Source: Luteococcus sp038433135
GTDB taxonomy: Bacteria; Actinomycetota; Actinomycetes; Propionibacteriales; Propionibacteriaceae
DNA: 64,000 bases
NCBI RefSeq assembly: GCF_038433135.1
Contig: NZ_JBCDMV010000014.1
Span: 87,305-151,304, forward strand
Direction of reading: 5' to 3'
The notes below the pieces were generated by a model that saw nothing but the letters and a program-made list of their open reading frames with translations, did not search any database and was not told where the DNA came from. Shown here one piece after another: positions 28,253 to 39,497 of this stretch (the stretch's first letter is position 1; each line of letters starts with the position of its first letter). A program made the translations under genes and the position numbers.

Positions 28253-28430
28253 TTGTCAATTTTCGCCACAATCATCCTTTCCGAAACGTCAACAACGAAT
28301 CGCGGCAGGTCGGACCACATGACCTCCGAGGCTCCCTAGAGTTGGTTCGTCGATCAGACAATTCACCGTCTGGCGCGAACGGCCGACATCCGACGACGAC
28401 GTCGAGCGGCCTCTCGGGAAGGGAAGCACC

Positions 28431-29810
28431 GTGGCTCTCAGCGTTCTGGACGTCTACTCGATCGGGATCGGGCCGTCCTCCTCGCACACCGTCGGCCCCA
28501 TGCGCGCCGCGGCACTCTTCCTGGCCGAACTGGACCAGGCTGGTCTCACCGACAGGACCGCGCGCGTGCGCAGCCAACTCTACGGCTCGCTGGGTGCCAC
28601 GGGCCGGGGGCACGGGTCGGACAAGGCGGTCCTGCTCGGCCTGATGGGGGAGGACCCGGAAACCGTCGACACCGAGACCGTCGATGCTCGGGTGGCAGAG
28701 CTGGAGGCCTCTGGCCAGTTGGTGCTGGGCAGTGGCCACCGGATCGGCTTCAACCGCGCTGAGGACCTGGTGCTGCACCTGCGCGAGACCCTGCCGGCCC
28801 ACCCCAATGGGATGTCCTTCGAGGCCTTCGATGCCGCCGGAGAGCTTCTGGCCAGCAGCCGCTACTACTCGATCGGCGGCGGCTTCGTGATTGACGAACA
28901 GGCCGCCACCAGCCAGACCCCGCTGCTGGACCCGGAGGTGCAACTGCCCCACCGCTTCGACACCGCGAAGCAATTGCTGGACATCTGCGCCCGGGAACGG
29001 ATGTCCATCAGTGACGTGATGCTGGCCAACGAGGCCACCTGGCGCCCCGAGGCCGAGACCCGCGCCGCCCTGCTGAACATCTGGCGGGTGATGCAGCAGT
29101 GCGTCACCGACGGCTGCCGGCGCACCGAATTCAGCCTGCCCGGCGGGCTGGACGTGCCCCGCCGCGCGCCGAAGCTGTACGAGGCGCTGCAGACCGAGAC
29201 CGACTCGGACGACCCCCTGCGGGCGATGGACTGGGTGAACCTCTTCGCGCTGGCCGTGAACGAGGAGAATGCGTCGGGCGGAAGGGTGGTCACCGCCCCC
29301 ACCAATGGCGCCGCCGGCATCATTCCCGCCGTCCTGCACTACTACATGAAGTTCTGCCCCGACGCCGACGAGGAGGGCGTGATCCGCTTCCTGCTGACCG
29401 CCGCCGCGATCACCATCCTGATCAAGCAGAATGCCTCAATCTCCGGCGCCGAGGTCGGCTGCCAGGGGGAGGTGGGCTCCGCCTGCTCGATGGCCGCAGC
29501 CGGGCTGTGCGAGGTGCGAGGCGGCACCCCGGCCCAGGTGGAGAACGCCGCGGAGATCGGGTTGGAACACAACCTGGGGCTGACCTGCGATCCGGTTGCC
29601 GGCCTGGTGCAGATTCCCTGCATCGAGCGGAACGCGATCGCCGGAACCAAGGCGATCAATGCCGCGCGCATCGCGCTGCGCGGCAATGGCACCCACCAGG
29701 TGTCACTGGACGCCGCCATCCTGACGCTGCGCACCACCGGCGCCGACATGTCGAGCGATTACAAGGAGACCTCACGTGGTGGCCTCGCGGTCAACTACGT
29801 GGCGTGCTGA
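28431..29810 (+). CDS. sdaA: L-serine ammonia-lyase, iron-sulfur-dependent, single chain
   Basis: 459 residues; deaminates L-serine to pyruvate. The alpha and beta parts are fused: the N-terminal part has SIGIGPSSSHTVGPM, and the C-terminal catalytic half has SGGRVVTAPTNGAAGIIPAV, with Fe-S cysteines in GCQGEVGSACSMAAAGLCEV and a later C-terminal Cys at the chain end (NYVAC), the tail that enters the active site in this type. GTG start with GGGAAGGGAAG upstream. It forms a pair with the transporter 36 bases downstream. Confidence 0.95.
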   Translation: MALSVLDVYSIGIGPSSSHTVGPMRAAALFLAELDQAGLTDRTARVRSQLYGSLGATGRGHGSDKAVLLGLMGEDPETVDTETVDARVAELEASGQLVLGSGHRIGFNRAEDLVLHLRETLPAHPNGMSFEAFDAAGELLASSRYYSIGGGFVIDEQAATSQTPLLDPEVQLPHRFDTAKQLLDICARERMSISDVMLANEATWRPEAETRAALLNIWRVMQQCVTDGCRRTEFSLPGGLDVPRRAPKLYEALQTETDSDDPLRAMDWVNLFALAVNEENASGGRVVTAPTNGAAGIIPAVLHYYMKFCPDADEEGVIRFLLTAAAITILIKQNASISGAEVGCQGEVGSACSMAAAGLCEVRGGTPAQVENAAEIGLEHNLGLTCDPVAGLVQIPCIERNAIAGTKAINAARIALRGNGTHQVSLDAAILTLRTTGADMSSDYKETSRGGLAVNYVAC

Positions 29811-29846
29811 GCGCGCACCAAAACCCTGCTGAGGAGCACCAACACC

Positions 29847-31136
29847 ATGAAGACAATGTTGTCTGACCAGGCCGTCGAGGCCGCCCCACACCGGATCGAG
29901 CCCGCCGCACCGCGCTGGAACGGTTTCGACCGCAACTGGATGATCAGCCTGTTCGGCACCGCCATCGGTGCCGGCATCCTGTTCCTGCCGATCAATGCCG
30001 GCGCCGGCGGCGTCTGGCCGCTGCTGGTGGTCTCGCTGATGGTCGCGCCGATGACCTACCTGGCCCACCGCGCCCTGTCCCGGATGATCTGCCACTCCCG
30101 TCGCCCGGGCGACGACATCACCGTCGTCGCCAAGGACTTCTTCGGCGACGGCTTCGGCAAGCTCGTCACCGTGCTGTACTTCTTCGCGATCTACCCGATC
30201 GTGTTGATCTACGGCATCGGCATCACCAACACCGTGGACAGCCTGATCGTCAACCAGTTCCACCAGCCCTCGCCGCCCCGTGCGGTGTTGAGCTTCCTGC
30301 TGATCGCGGCCATGATGGGCGTGATGGTGGCCGGTCAGCGGATCATGCTGATCGTGACCGGCTGGCTGGTCTATCCCTTGATCGCGGTGCTCTTCGGCGT
30401 CACCGTCTACCTGATCCCCAGCTGGAAGCTGGACTTCTTCACCGCCGACGTCCCGACGGCTGGCAGTCTTGCCAAGTCCATCTGGTTGATGATCCCCGTG
30501 ATGGTCTTCGCCTTCAACCACTCCCCGGCGATCAGCCAGTTCTCACTGGCGATGAAGCAGGAGTATGGCCAGCACGCCCCGGACAAGGCCTCACAGGTGC
30601 TCAAGCGCACCACGGTGCTGTTGGTGGTCTTCGCCATGGGCTTCGTCTGGTCCTGCGTGCTGGCCCTCGGTGTCGACGGCCTGGCCAAGGCCCGCGAGAC
30701 CAATCTGCCGGTGCTCAGCTACCTCGCCAATGTGAACGGTGCGCCGTTCATCTCCTACCTGGGCCCGGTGGTGGCGATCACCGCCATCGCGTCATCCTTC
30801 TTCGGGCACTACCTGGGTGCTGCCGAAGGCCTGGCCGGCATCATCCGCTTCGCCGACCCTGACGCCACGAAGATCAGCAACTCGCTGCTGACCAAGGCGA
30901 TTGCGGCCTTCATCTTCCTCACCACCTGGCTGGCCGCCGTCATCAACCCCAGCATCCTGTCGATGATCGAACAGCTCTCCGGCCCCATCATCGCGATGGT
31001 GCTCTTCCTGCTGCCGATGTGGGCCATCCACCAGGTCCCGGTGCTGCAGCGCTACCGCGGCCGGGCGTCCAATGTCTTCGTCGTGGTGGCCGGCCTGCTG
31101 GCCGTCAGCGCCGTGGTCAGCGGTTTCTTCGCCTGA
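29847..31136 (+). CDS. sdaC: Serine/threonine transporter of the HAAAP family (SdaC-like)
   Basis: 429 residues with about 11 hydrophobic segments. FGTAIGAGILFLPINAGAGG in the first helix is the family signature, and PVMVFAFNHSPAISQFS lies mid-protein. GAGGAG is upstream of the ATG. Immediately follows sdaA, so it likely imports L-serine by proton symport for deamination. Ends before a strong bidirectional terminator. Confidence 0.9.
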   Translation: MKTMLSDQAVEAAPHRIEPAAPRWNGFDRNWMISLFGTAIGAGILFLPINAGAGGVWPLLVVSLMVAPMTYLAHRALSRMICHSRRPGDDITVVAKDFFGDGFGKLVTVLYFFAIYPIVLIYGIGITNTVDSLIVNQFHQPSPPRAVLSFLLIAAMMGVMVAGQRIMLIVTGWLVYPLIAVLFGVTVYLIPSWKLDFFTADVPTAGSLAKSIWLMIPVMVFAFNHSPAISQFSLAMKQEYGQHAPDKASQVLKRTTVLLVVFAMGFVWSCVLALGVDGLAKARETNLPVLSYLANVNGAPFISYLGPVVAITAIASSFFGHYLGAAEGLAGIIRFADPDATKISNSLLTKAIAAFIFLTTWLAAVINPSILSMIEQLSGPIIAMVLFLLPMWAIHQVPVLQRYRGRASNVFVVVAGLLAVSAVVSGFFA

Positions 31137-31151
31137 CCAGGGCCGCTATTC

Positions 31152-31195
31152 TCTCGCCCCGCCGTCGCGATTCGGACACCGACGGCGGGGCGAGA
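31152..31195. terminator. Bidirectional terminator between sdaC and the M13 peptidase gene
   Basis: Perfect 16-bp stem: TCTCGCCCCGCCGTCG pairs with CGACGGCGGGGCGAGA around a 12-base loop. It sits in the 62-base gap between convergent genes. Confidence 0.9.
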
Positions 31196-31198
31196 CCG

Positions 31199-33172
31199 TC
31201 ACCAGATGCTGACCCGCTGCTCGGGGTCAAGCCACATCGCGTCGTCCGGCGTGGTACCGAAGGCCTCGTGGAAGGCGTCCACATTGCGCACGATCTGGTT
31301 GCAGCGGAATTCCGCGGGGGAGTGCGGATCCACCACCAACAGGCGGCGGGCCATCTCGTCGCGGGCCTTGTTGCACCAGATGGCGGCATAGCCGTGGAAG
31401 AAGCGCTGCGTGCCGCTCAACGCGTCGATCGGTTCCGGTTCGACGCCGCCAGTGGCCAGCCGCCAGGCCTTCAGCGCGATCCCGACACCGCCCAGGTCAC
31501 CGATGTTCTCGCCGATCGTGAAGGCGCCGTTGACGTGCACCGGCGGCTGGTCGTCGGCCAGCTGACGCGGGGTCAGCGCATTGAACTGTTCCACCAGCAC
31601 AGCGGTGCGCTCGGTGAAGGCCGCCCGATCGGCCTCGGTCCACCAGTTGCGCAGCACCCCGTCGCCGTCGCAGGTCGAGCCCTGGTCGTCGAAGCCGTGG
31701 CCGATCTCGTGCCCGATCACCGAGCCGATCCCGCCGTAGTTCACCGCGTCGTCGGCCTCGGGGTTGAAGAAGGGCGGCTGCAGGATGGCGGCGGGGAAGA
31801 CGATCTCATTGCGCAGCGGGTGGTAGTAGGCGTTGACGGTCTGCGGGGTCATCAGCCACTCGTCCGGATCCACCGGCCGGGTCAGCTTGCCCAGCTGGTA
31901 ACGGGTCTCGAACTCGTCGACGCGCAACACATTGCCCACCAGGTCACCGGGAACCAGCTCCAGATCCGCGTAGCTGCGCCAGTGTTCCGGGTGGCCGATC
32001 TTCGGCGTGAAGGCGGACAGTTTGCGCAGCGCCTCCGCCCGGGTCTGCTCACCCATCCAGTCCAGGGAACCGATCGACTCCCGGTAGGCGGCCAGCAGAT
32101 TGGCCACCAGCTCGTCCATCCCGGCCTTGGAGGAGGCGGGGAAGTGCCGCTCGACGTAGAGCCGGCCCACGGCCTCACCCATCGCCGACTCCACCAGCGC
32201 AACGCCCCGCTTCCAGCGCGGCTTCTGCTCCTGGATGCCCTGCAGGGTGTGCTCGTAGAAGTCGAAGCGCTCCTCGACGAAGGCCCGCGACAGCCAGGGT
32301 GAGAGCGCGGCAACGATCTGCCAGCGCGCCCAGGCGCGCCACTGCGGCAGCCGCTCGTCGGTGACCAGTTCGCCGGCCTCGGTGAGGAAGCTGGGCTGGC
32401 TGTTGATCACCAGGGGCAGCGCCTCGGCGGTGCAGCCCAGCCCGGCCGCCACCTCGTCCAGATGAAGCGTGGGTACCGCGGCGCTCAGCTCGGCCCAGCT
32501 GCTGGGGTTGTACTTGGCATTGAGATCCCGGGTGCGTTCCCGTTCCCAGTGCCGCCGGGCCAGCTCGGTCTCCAGCGCCAGCACGTCGTCGGCCTGCGCG
32601 GTGGCATCGTCGACGCCGGCCAGGGTGAGGCTGCGTTCCACGTGCGCCCGGTAGCCGGCCAGCAGTTCGGCGTGCTCCTCGGCCAGGTAGTAGTCCCGGT
32701 CCGGCAGCCCGAGCCCGGCCTGCTCCAGGAAGACGGCATAGCGGGTGGGGTCGGCCATGTCCGCGTCGGGGCCCAGCCCGACGATGGAGCCGATGCCATG
32801 CCCCAGGCACCAGCCCCAGTGCCGGGCCAGCTCGACGGTGCCGGTGATCTGCTCCACCCGAGCCAGCAGCGGCTGCAGCGGAGCGGAACCCAGCAGCTCG
32901 ATCGCGTCCTCGTCCAGGAAGTCCCGGTAGAGGGTGGCGATCTTGTCGGCCTCCTCGGTGGGGGTCTCGACGGCGGGCCGGGTGGCCAACTCGTCGACGA
33001 TGGCGCGCACCGCCATCCGGGACTTCTCGGTCAGGTCGACGAAGCTTCCGGCCGAGGACTTGTCGGCGTCGATCGGCGCCTGACTGAGCCAGCGGCCGTT
33101 GACGTGGCGGAAGAGGTCGTCCTGCGGCCGGACGTCGGCATCGACGCGGGCGGAATCAAGGGCTGCGGTCAC
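31199..33172 (-). CDS. M13-family zinc metallopeptidase (PepO/neprilysin-like)
   Basis: 657 residues. Zinc motif HEIGH in GSVIGHEIGHGFDDQGS, second zinc ligand in ENIGDLGGVGIALKAW, NAYYHP substrate motif before it, and the usual C-terminal tryptophan (RVSIW). No signal peptide: the N-terminus is polar, so it should be an intracellular oligopeptidase. GTG start; TAGATT ends 6 bases upstream, so the mRNA is probably leaderless. Confidence 0.93.
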   Translation of the reverse strand: MTAALDSARVDADVRPQDDLFRHVNGRWLSQAPIDADKSSAGSFVDLTEKSRMAVRAIVDELATRPAVETPTEEADKIATLYRDFLDEDAIELLGSAPLQPLLARVEQITGTVELARHWGWCLGHGIGSIVGLGPDADMADPTRYAVFLEQAGLGLPDRDYYLAEEHAELLAGYRAHVERSLTLAGVDDATAQADDVLALETELARRHWERERTRDLNAKYNPSSWAELSAAVPTLHLDEVAAGLGCTAEALPLVINSQPSFLTEAGELVTDERLPQWRAWARWQIVAALSPWLSRAFVEERFDFYEHTLQGIQEQKPRWKRGVALVESAMGEAVGRLYVERHFPASSKAGMDELVANLLAAYRESIGSLDWMGEQTRAEALRKLSAFTPKIGHPEHWRSYADLELVPGDLVGNVLRVDEFETRYQLGKLTRPVDPDEWLMTPQTVNAYYHPLRNEIVFPAAILQPPFFNPEADDAVNYGGIGSVIGHEIGHGFDDQGSTCDGDGVLRNWWTEADRAAFTERTAVLVEQFNALTPRQLADDQPPVHVNGAFTIGENIGDLGGVGIALKAWRLATGGVEPEPIDALSGTQRFFHGYAAIWCNKARDEMARRLLVVDPHSPAEFRCNQIVRNVDAFHEAFGTTPDDAMWLDPEQRVSIW

Positions 33173-33178
33173 CCCGCA

Positions 33179-33184
33179 AATCTA
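33179..33184 (-). promoter_or_regulatory. -10 element (TAGATT) of a leaderless promoter for the M13 peptidase
   Basis: On the minus strand TAGATT is followed by six bases and then the GTG start. No ribosome site is present. Confidence 0.5.
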
Positions 33185-33284
33185 GTCCGGCGACGCAAGC
33201 GCCATGTTTGCGGAACGGCCCTCGGCAAACCAAACATTGACACGCCGGCCGGTTCTGCCCGGGGCTCCGGCCGAGTGCCGAGGC

Positions 33285-34348
33285 TCAGTGCTGCTGGATC
33301 TGCCAGGTGTCCTTGCCGTCGATCATCGCCTGCAGGCCGGTGGCGCTGCGGCTGCCACGAGCCAGTTCCACCTGCTCGCGCGCCAGGTCGTCGTAGGCGG
33401 GCCGCTCCACATTGCGGAAGATGCCGATCGGGGAGCGGTGCATCACGCCACCATCGGTCAGCCGACTGAGCGCGAAGGCCAGCGACGGGTCGGCGTGCTG
33501 CTCGTCGTGCACCAGGATCTTGTCCAGGCCCACCTCGCTGACCTCCACCACCTCGACGGAGCCGTCGCGGTTCTGGACGACGCCCAGGTGATTCTCGGCA
33601 CCGAAGACGATCGGCTCGCCGTGCCGCAGCGGGATGATCGCCTCATCGGCCTCGGTGCCCTTCATCGCGTCGAAGGCGCCGTCGTTGAAGATCGGGCAGT
33701 TCTGGTAGATCTCCACCAGCGCGGCCCCGCGGTAGTCGGCGGCGGCCTTCAGCACCTCGGACAGGTGCTTGCGGTCGGAGTCGACGGTGCGGGCCACGAA
33801 GCCGGCCTCGGCGCCCAGTGCCAGCGAGACCGGGTTGAAGGGGGTGTCCACCGAGCCCAGCGGGCTGGACTTGGTCACCTTGCCGGCCTCCGACGTGGGG
33901 GAGTACTGCCCCTTGGTCAGGCCATAGATCCGGTTGTTGAACAGCATGATGGTGATGTTCACATTGCGGCGCAGCGCGTGGATCAGGTGGTTGCCACCGA
34001 TCGACAGCGAGTCACCGTCGCCGGTGACCACCCAGACGCCCAGGTCCGGACGGGTGACGGCCACACCGGTGGCGATGGCCGGGGCGCGGCCATGGATCGA
34101 GTGCATCCCGTAGGAGTCGACGTAGTAGGGGAAACGCGACGAGCAGCCGATGCCGGAGATGATCACGGTGTTCTCCCGCTTGATCCCCAGCTCGGGCATC
34201 ATCCCCTGGAAGGCGGCCAGGATGGCGTAATCGCCGCAGCCGGGGCACCAGCGGACCTCCTGGTCGCTGGTGAAGTCCTTGCGGTTCAGCGGCTCGATGC
34301 TCAGCGGGACACCGGCCAGGCCGCGGTACTCGGTCTGCTGGGTGGTGG

Positions 34349-34352
<4 letters not shown>
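33285..34352 (-). CDS. korB: 2-oxoacid:ferredoxin oxidoreductase subunit beta
   Basis: 355 residues; ThDP-binding subunit. WCPGCGDYAILAAFQ near residue 34 holds Fe-S/ThDP-type cysteines, followed by GIGCSSRFPYYVDSYGMHSIHGRAPAIATG in outline, and the Mg-ThDP motif GDGDSLSIGGNHLIHALRRN with NNRIYGLTKGQYSPTS. These match actinobacterial KorB, which oxidises 2-oxoglutarate and reduces ferredoxin. GTG start overlaps the korA stop. Confidence 0.92.
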
Positions 34353-36361
<2,009 letters not shown>

Positions 36362-36455
36362 CGGGGGCCTCTTTCCAACCGACAACGGAGAACACAACAA
36401 CACTCAGTCTGCAAGCCTAAACCCTCCGGAAAATGGGCTTGGCTTCCCGCCACGT

Positions 36456-36461
36456 TAGGCT
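36456..36461 (+). promoter_or_regulatory. -10 element (TAGGCT) of a leaderless promoter for the NuoB-like gene
   Basis: TAGGCT ends 7 bases before the GTG at 36469, which supports that GTG as a leaderless start over the ATG at 36433 that lies upstream of the element. Confidence 0.5.
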
Positions 36462-36468
36462 GGCCGAC

Positions 36469-36885
36469 GTGACAGGTGACGCGCAGGGCAGATTCATCGA
36501 CTGGTACTCAGACCAATCGGTGGTGGTCGTCGACCTTGCACTGGCCTGCTGCGCCGTCGAGACGGAGTTCGCGGTTCCCACGGGCGCGCCCCGGCTCACC
36601 GAGGTGCCCGACGGGGCCCGGGTGGTGGCCGTCGTCTCCGGCACCCTGACCGACGCGCTGGCGGGCATTGTCAAGGAGGAAATTGACAACCTTCCCCAGC
36701 CTTTTGTGGTGAGCTTCGGTGCCTGCGCCTGCGCTGGCGGCCCCTACTGGGATGCGCCGTCGGTGACCAAGGGGGTCGACCAACTGGTCCGGGTTGATTC
36801 CTGGATCGCCGGCTGCCCGCCCCCGCCCGACGCCCTGGCGGGCGTCGTCCGTCAGGTGCGCGACGCCAGGGCGGTGGCCGGATGA
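36469..36885 (+). CDS. Short NuoB-like (20-kDa subunit/hydrogenase small-subunit-like) Fe-S protein
   Basis: 138 residues against 182 for NuoB in the same window. All four N2-type Cys ligands are kept: C27-C28 (ALACCAVE), C86 (FGACACAGGPYWD) and C116 (AGCPPPPDAL), plus an extra Cys at 88. It lacks the N-terminal and mid-chain segments of NuoB. First gene of a chain B-C-I-mptB joined by 4-base overlaps and divergent from korAB. No NuoD-, NuoH- or large-subunit partner is nearby, so it cannot form a known complete complex; an electron-transfer role with KorAB is inference. Confidence 0.8.
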   Translation: MTGDAQGRFIDWYSDQSVVVVDLALACCAVETEFAVPTGAPRLTEVPDGARVVAVVSGTLTDALAGIVKEEIDNLPQPFVVSFGACACAGGPYWDAPSVTKGVDQLVRVDSWIAGCPPPPDALAGVVRQVRDARAVAG

Positions 36886-37472
36886 GCGCCCACGGGCTGG
36901 ACGACCAGCGGCGTGAGACCACCCCCGACGACTGGCTGACGGCGATCACCGCGGCCAGCGGGGAGGGCTTCGGCTTCTTCGACTGGCTGGGCTGCGTTGA
37001 CGAGATCGGCCGCGCCGACGAACTGCGGATCATCCTGCGGCTGGTGGACTTCACCAGCGCCCCGCCGCGCGGACTGCGACTGCAGACCCGGATTCCCCGC
37101 GAACAGCCGCGGCTGGTCAGCTGCACCGAGCTGCTGCCGGGCGCGGCCTGGCATGAGCGGGAGGTGCACGACTTCTTCGGGGTGGTCTTCGACGGGGGAG
37201 ACCTGGCTCCGCTGCTGAACCATGCCCCAGGCGGGCTGGAACCGGCCCGGACCCTGCGCAAGGACTTCGTGCTGGCCGCCCGGGCAGCCCAGCCGTGGCC
37301 GGGTGCCAAGGAGCCGGGGGAGGGCGCCGCCGCTCCCAGCCGACGCAAGATGGCTCCGCCCGGGGTGCCGGAGGCCGCCATCTGGGGAGACCGCGACCCG
37401 GACGCGCCGGCCCCCGAAGCCGCCGAGATCGCCGCCGCCGTCTCCGGTGGCCGGGTCAGGAGGCGTCGATGA
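36882..37472 (+). CDS. Short NuoC-like (30-kDa subunit) protein
   Basis: 196 residues. The core resembles NuoC: FFDWLGCVDE, then ELLPGAAWHEREVHDFFGVV aligns with the REAWDMFGIIF signature, and LRKDFV with the QRKDYPL end. The C-terminal ~65 residues are Pro/Ala/Arg-rich and unrelated to NuoC. ATGA overlaps at both ends couple it to the NuoB-like and ferredoxin-like genes. In hydrogenase-type complexes this domain is fused to the large subunit; here it stands alone. Confidence 0.78.
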   Translation: MSAHGLDDQRRETTPDDWLTAITAASGEGFGFFDWLGCVDEIGRADELRIILRLVDFTSAPPRGLRLQTRIPREQPRLVSCTELLPGAAWHEREVHDFFGVVFDGGDLAPLLNHAPGGLEPARTLRKDFVLAARAAQPWPGAKEPGEGAAAPSRRKMAPPGVPEAAIWGDRDPDAPAPEAAEIAAAVSGGRVRRRR

Positions 37473-37936
37473 CCGACCCGACGATGGGTTCGACACCCCT
37501 CGACAAGCTCGGGGATGGTGGGTGCGACTGCGAGAAGCCGAAGGTTGGCTCGGGGGCCGAGCCCGTCGAGGCCCCGGCCCCCCAGACCCGGCACGGCTCC
37601 ATCCGGCTGATCGAGGCCAACTGCACCTCCTGCATGATCTGTGCCCGGGAGTGCCCGGCCTGGTGCATCCAGATCGACTCGCACACCGAGCAGGTCACCG
37701 GCGAGGGCGGCGCCCCGATCGGCGGTGCCGCCGCGTCCGCCACCAGCGGTTATGCCCGGGCCCGCCAGCGCTCGGTCAATGTGCTGGATCGCTTCGAGAT
37801 CGACTGGTCACTGTGCATGTACTGCGGCATCTGCGTCGAGCAGTGCCCCTTCGACGCACTGGAGTGGGCTGGCCCGCACGTCGCCAGCGCCGACAGCCCG
37901 GAGGCCCTGCACCAGGGTCGCGAGCAGCTCCGGTGA
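37469..37936 (+). CDS. NuoI-like 2x[4Fe-4S] ferredoxin protein with a repeat-derived N-terminus
   Basis: 155 residues. Two 4Fe-4S motifs: CTSCMICARECPAWCIQI and CMYCGICVEQCPFDALEW. The ATG at 37469 has GGAGG upstream and overlaps the previous stop. Residues about 9-36 (from TPLDKLGDGG to AEPVEAP) are encoded by a copy of the dispersed CCTCGACAGGCTCGG element, so this stretch looks like an in-frame insertion ahead of the conserved core beginning GSIRLIEANC. It completes a B/C/I set of peripheral-arm-like electron carriers. Confidence 0.82.
   Translation: MTDPTMGSTPLDKLGDGGCDCEKPKVGSGAEPVEAPAPQTRHGSIRLIEANCTSCMICARECPAWCIQIDSHTEQVTGEGGAPIGGAAASATSGYARARQRSVNVLDRFEIDWSLCMYCGICVEQCPFDALEWAGPHVASADSPEALHQGREQLR
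37494..37573. repeat. Dispersed inverted-repeat element, copy 2, inside a coding sequence
   Basis: Left arm ACCCCTCGACAAGCTCGG then GGATGGTGGG (37494-37521); right arm CTCGGGGGCCGAGCC then CGTCGAGGCC (37549-37573), the reverse-complement form. The reading frame of the ferredoxin-like gene runs straight through both arms. Confidence 0.75.
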
Positions 37937-39483
37937 GCGTCGCCACGAACGGGTCGGTGATCTCAGACCTGGAGTTCCACTGGGGCAGTGTGCGGCGCGC
38001 CTGGGGAGTGCGGCATGTGCGTCGCGGCGCCTACGGCACCGCCCTGATCACCCTGGGCTCGCTGACCCCCGCCTACCTGCCGCAGAGCACGCCGTGGTGG
38101 CGGGTGCTGCGCTGGCTGCACTTCACCGGAACGCCCGCCCGGATCATCGGCACGCTGCTGGTGATGGCGGGGCTGATGCTGCTGGTCGACTCCTGGTTCC
38201 GGATGCGCCCCGGCGCCCAGCCCGACGGCGAGGAGGTGGCCTACACCCACCTCAAGCACTGGGCGGTGCTGGCCATCTGGGGTGCGCCCTTCCTGCTGGC
38301 CCCACCAATCTTCAGCCACGACGCCTATTCCTATGCAGCGCAGGGTTGGTTGATCCACAACGACATCAATCCCTACCACGGCAATGTGATGTTGCTGCCC
38401 GGCTCCTTCGCCGATCAGGTGGCGTGGGTCTGGCGTCGCACCCCCGCACCCTATGGCCCGTTGAGCCTGCAGATGCAGCACCTGATCGTCGATGTCTGTC
38501 GCTTCGATCCCTATGTCTCCGCGTTGGCCATGCGGATCCCGGCGCTGGTCGGGGTGGTGCTGATCGGGCTGCTGGTGCCGCGGATCGCGGTCAAGCTGCG
38601 GATCAATCCCGCCGACGCCGCCTGGATGGCCACGCTGAACCCGGTGCTGGTGATCGACTTCATCGGCGGCGCGCACAACGACGCCCTGATGGTGGGGCTG
38701 TTGGTGGCCGGGCTGTGGCTGGCCTTCCTCAGCAGCTGGGCCTGGCTCTTGTCCGCCGTGCTGATCGGCACCGCCGCCGCCATCAAACAACCCGCGATCA
38801 TGGCCGCCTACGCCCTGCCGCTGATCGCCCAGCCCTGGGCCAGCTGGCGCTGGCAGGAGCTGCTGACCACCGTCACCCGGGTGCTGGTCAGCATGGCGAT
38901 CGGGATCGGCACCTTCGCGGGGATCACCAGCCTCACCGGGCTGGGCTATGGCTGGCTGGATGCCGTCGATGTGCCCGGCATGGTGGTCACCGTCTCCCCG
39001 TCCACCATCGTCGGGCAGGGTGGCCAGCTGCTGGCCAACTGGCTGGGGCTGGATCCGACCGGCCACAACGTGATCCGCTATGCCCGCACCTCGGGCATGG
39101 TGATCGCCGTCGTGCTGATCGCCACCTTTGCGCTGACCATCGCCCGTCGCCGCCCGATCACCTTCCTCAGCTGGAGCTTCCTGGTCGTTGCGTTGTGTTC
39201 GCCCGCGCTGCACTCCTGGTACGTGTTGTGGGGCGGGGTGCTGGTGCCGCTGACCCGGCCCTCGCAGCGGATGGTGCGCGCCAGCGTCTGGACCACGGTG
39301 GTGCTGCTCAGCTATGCCGCGATCAACCTGGCCCTGCGCAACAGCCGCAGCGCCGTGGACTCCTTCAACCCGGCCGTCGCGCTGGGTATCACCGCGGTTG
39401 CCGGCTTCGGTTGGCAGCTGTACACCCATGAACAGAGCACCGAGGCCCGCCGACGTAGGCTGGCTCGCAGACGCCACGATTGA
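37933..39483 (+). CDS. mptB: MptB-like polyprenol-phosphomannose-dependent alpha-1,6-mannosyltransferase
   Basis: 516 residues with many hydrophobic helices; GT-C-type glycosyltransferase that extends lipomannan-type mannan using decaprenyl-phosphomannose. The motif PPIFSHDAYSYAAQGWLIH near residue 130 carries the acidic pair expected in the first external loop, followed by NPYHGNV; ALHSWYVLWGGVLVP is near the C-terminus. The GTG at 37933 overlaps the ferredoxin stop (GTGA). The frame is open further upstream, but that sequence belongs to the preceding genes. The coupling of a cell-envelope enzyme to redox genes is odd. Confidence 0.85.
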   Translation: MSVATNGSVISDLEFHWGSVRRAWGVRHVRRGAYGTALITLGSLTPAYLPQSTPWWRVLRWLHFTGTPARIIGTLLVMAGLMLLVDSWFRMRPGAQPDGEEVAYTHLKHWAVLAIWGAPFLLAPPIFSHDAYSYAAQGWLIHNDINPYHGNVMLLPGSFADQVAWVWRRTPAPYGPLSLQMQHLIVDVCRFDPYVSALAMRIPALVGVVLIGLLVPRIAVKLRINPADAAWMATLNPVLVIDFIGGAHNDALMVGLLVAGLWLAFLSSWAWLLSAVLIGTAAAIKQPAIMAAYALPLIAQPWASWRWQELLTTVTRVLVSMAIGIGTFAGITSLTGLGYGWLDAVDVPGMVVTVSPSTIVGQGGQLLANWLGLDPTGHNVIRYARTSGMVIAVVLIATFALTIARRRPITFLSWSFLVVALCSPALHSWYVLWGGVLVPLTRPSQRMVRASVWTTVVLLSYAAINLALRNSRSAVDSFNPAVALGITAVAGFGWQLYTHEQSTEARRRRLARRRHD

Positions 39484-39497
39484 TCCAGGAGGACGCC

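Noticed and set aside
36433..36468. ATG at 36433 as the start of the NuoB-like gene
   Set aside because: A TAGGCT -10 element lies between it and the GTG at 36469, so transcription should begin after that ATG.
37222..37932. Upstream extension of the mptB frame
   Set aside because: The segment before the GTG at 37933 is out-of-frame translation of the NuoC-like and ferredoxin-like genes; MptB begins normally at 37933.
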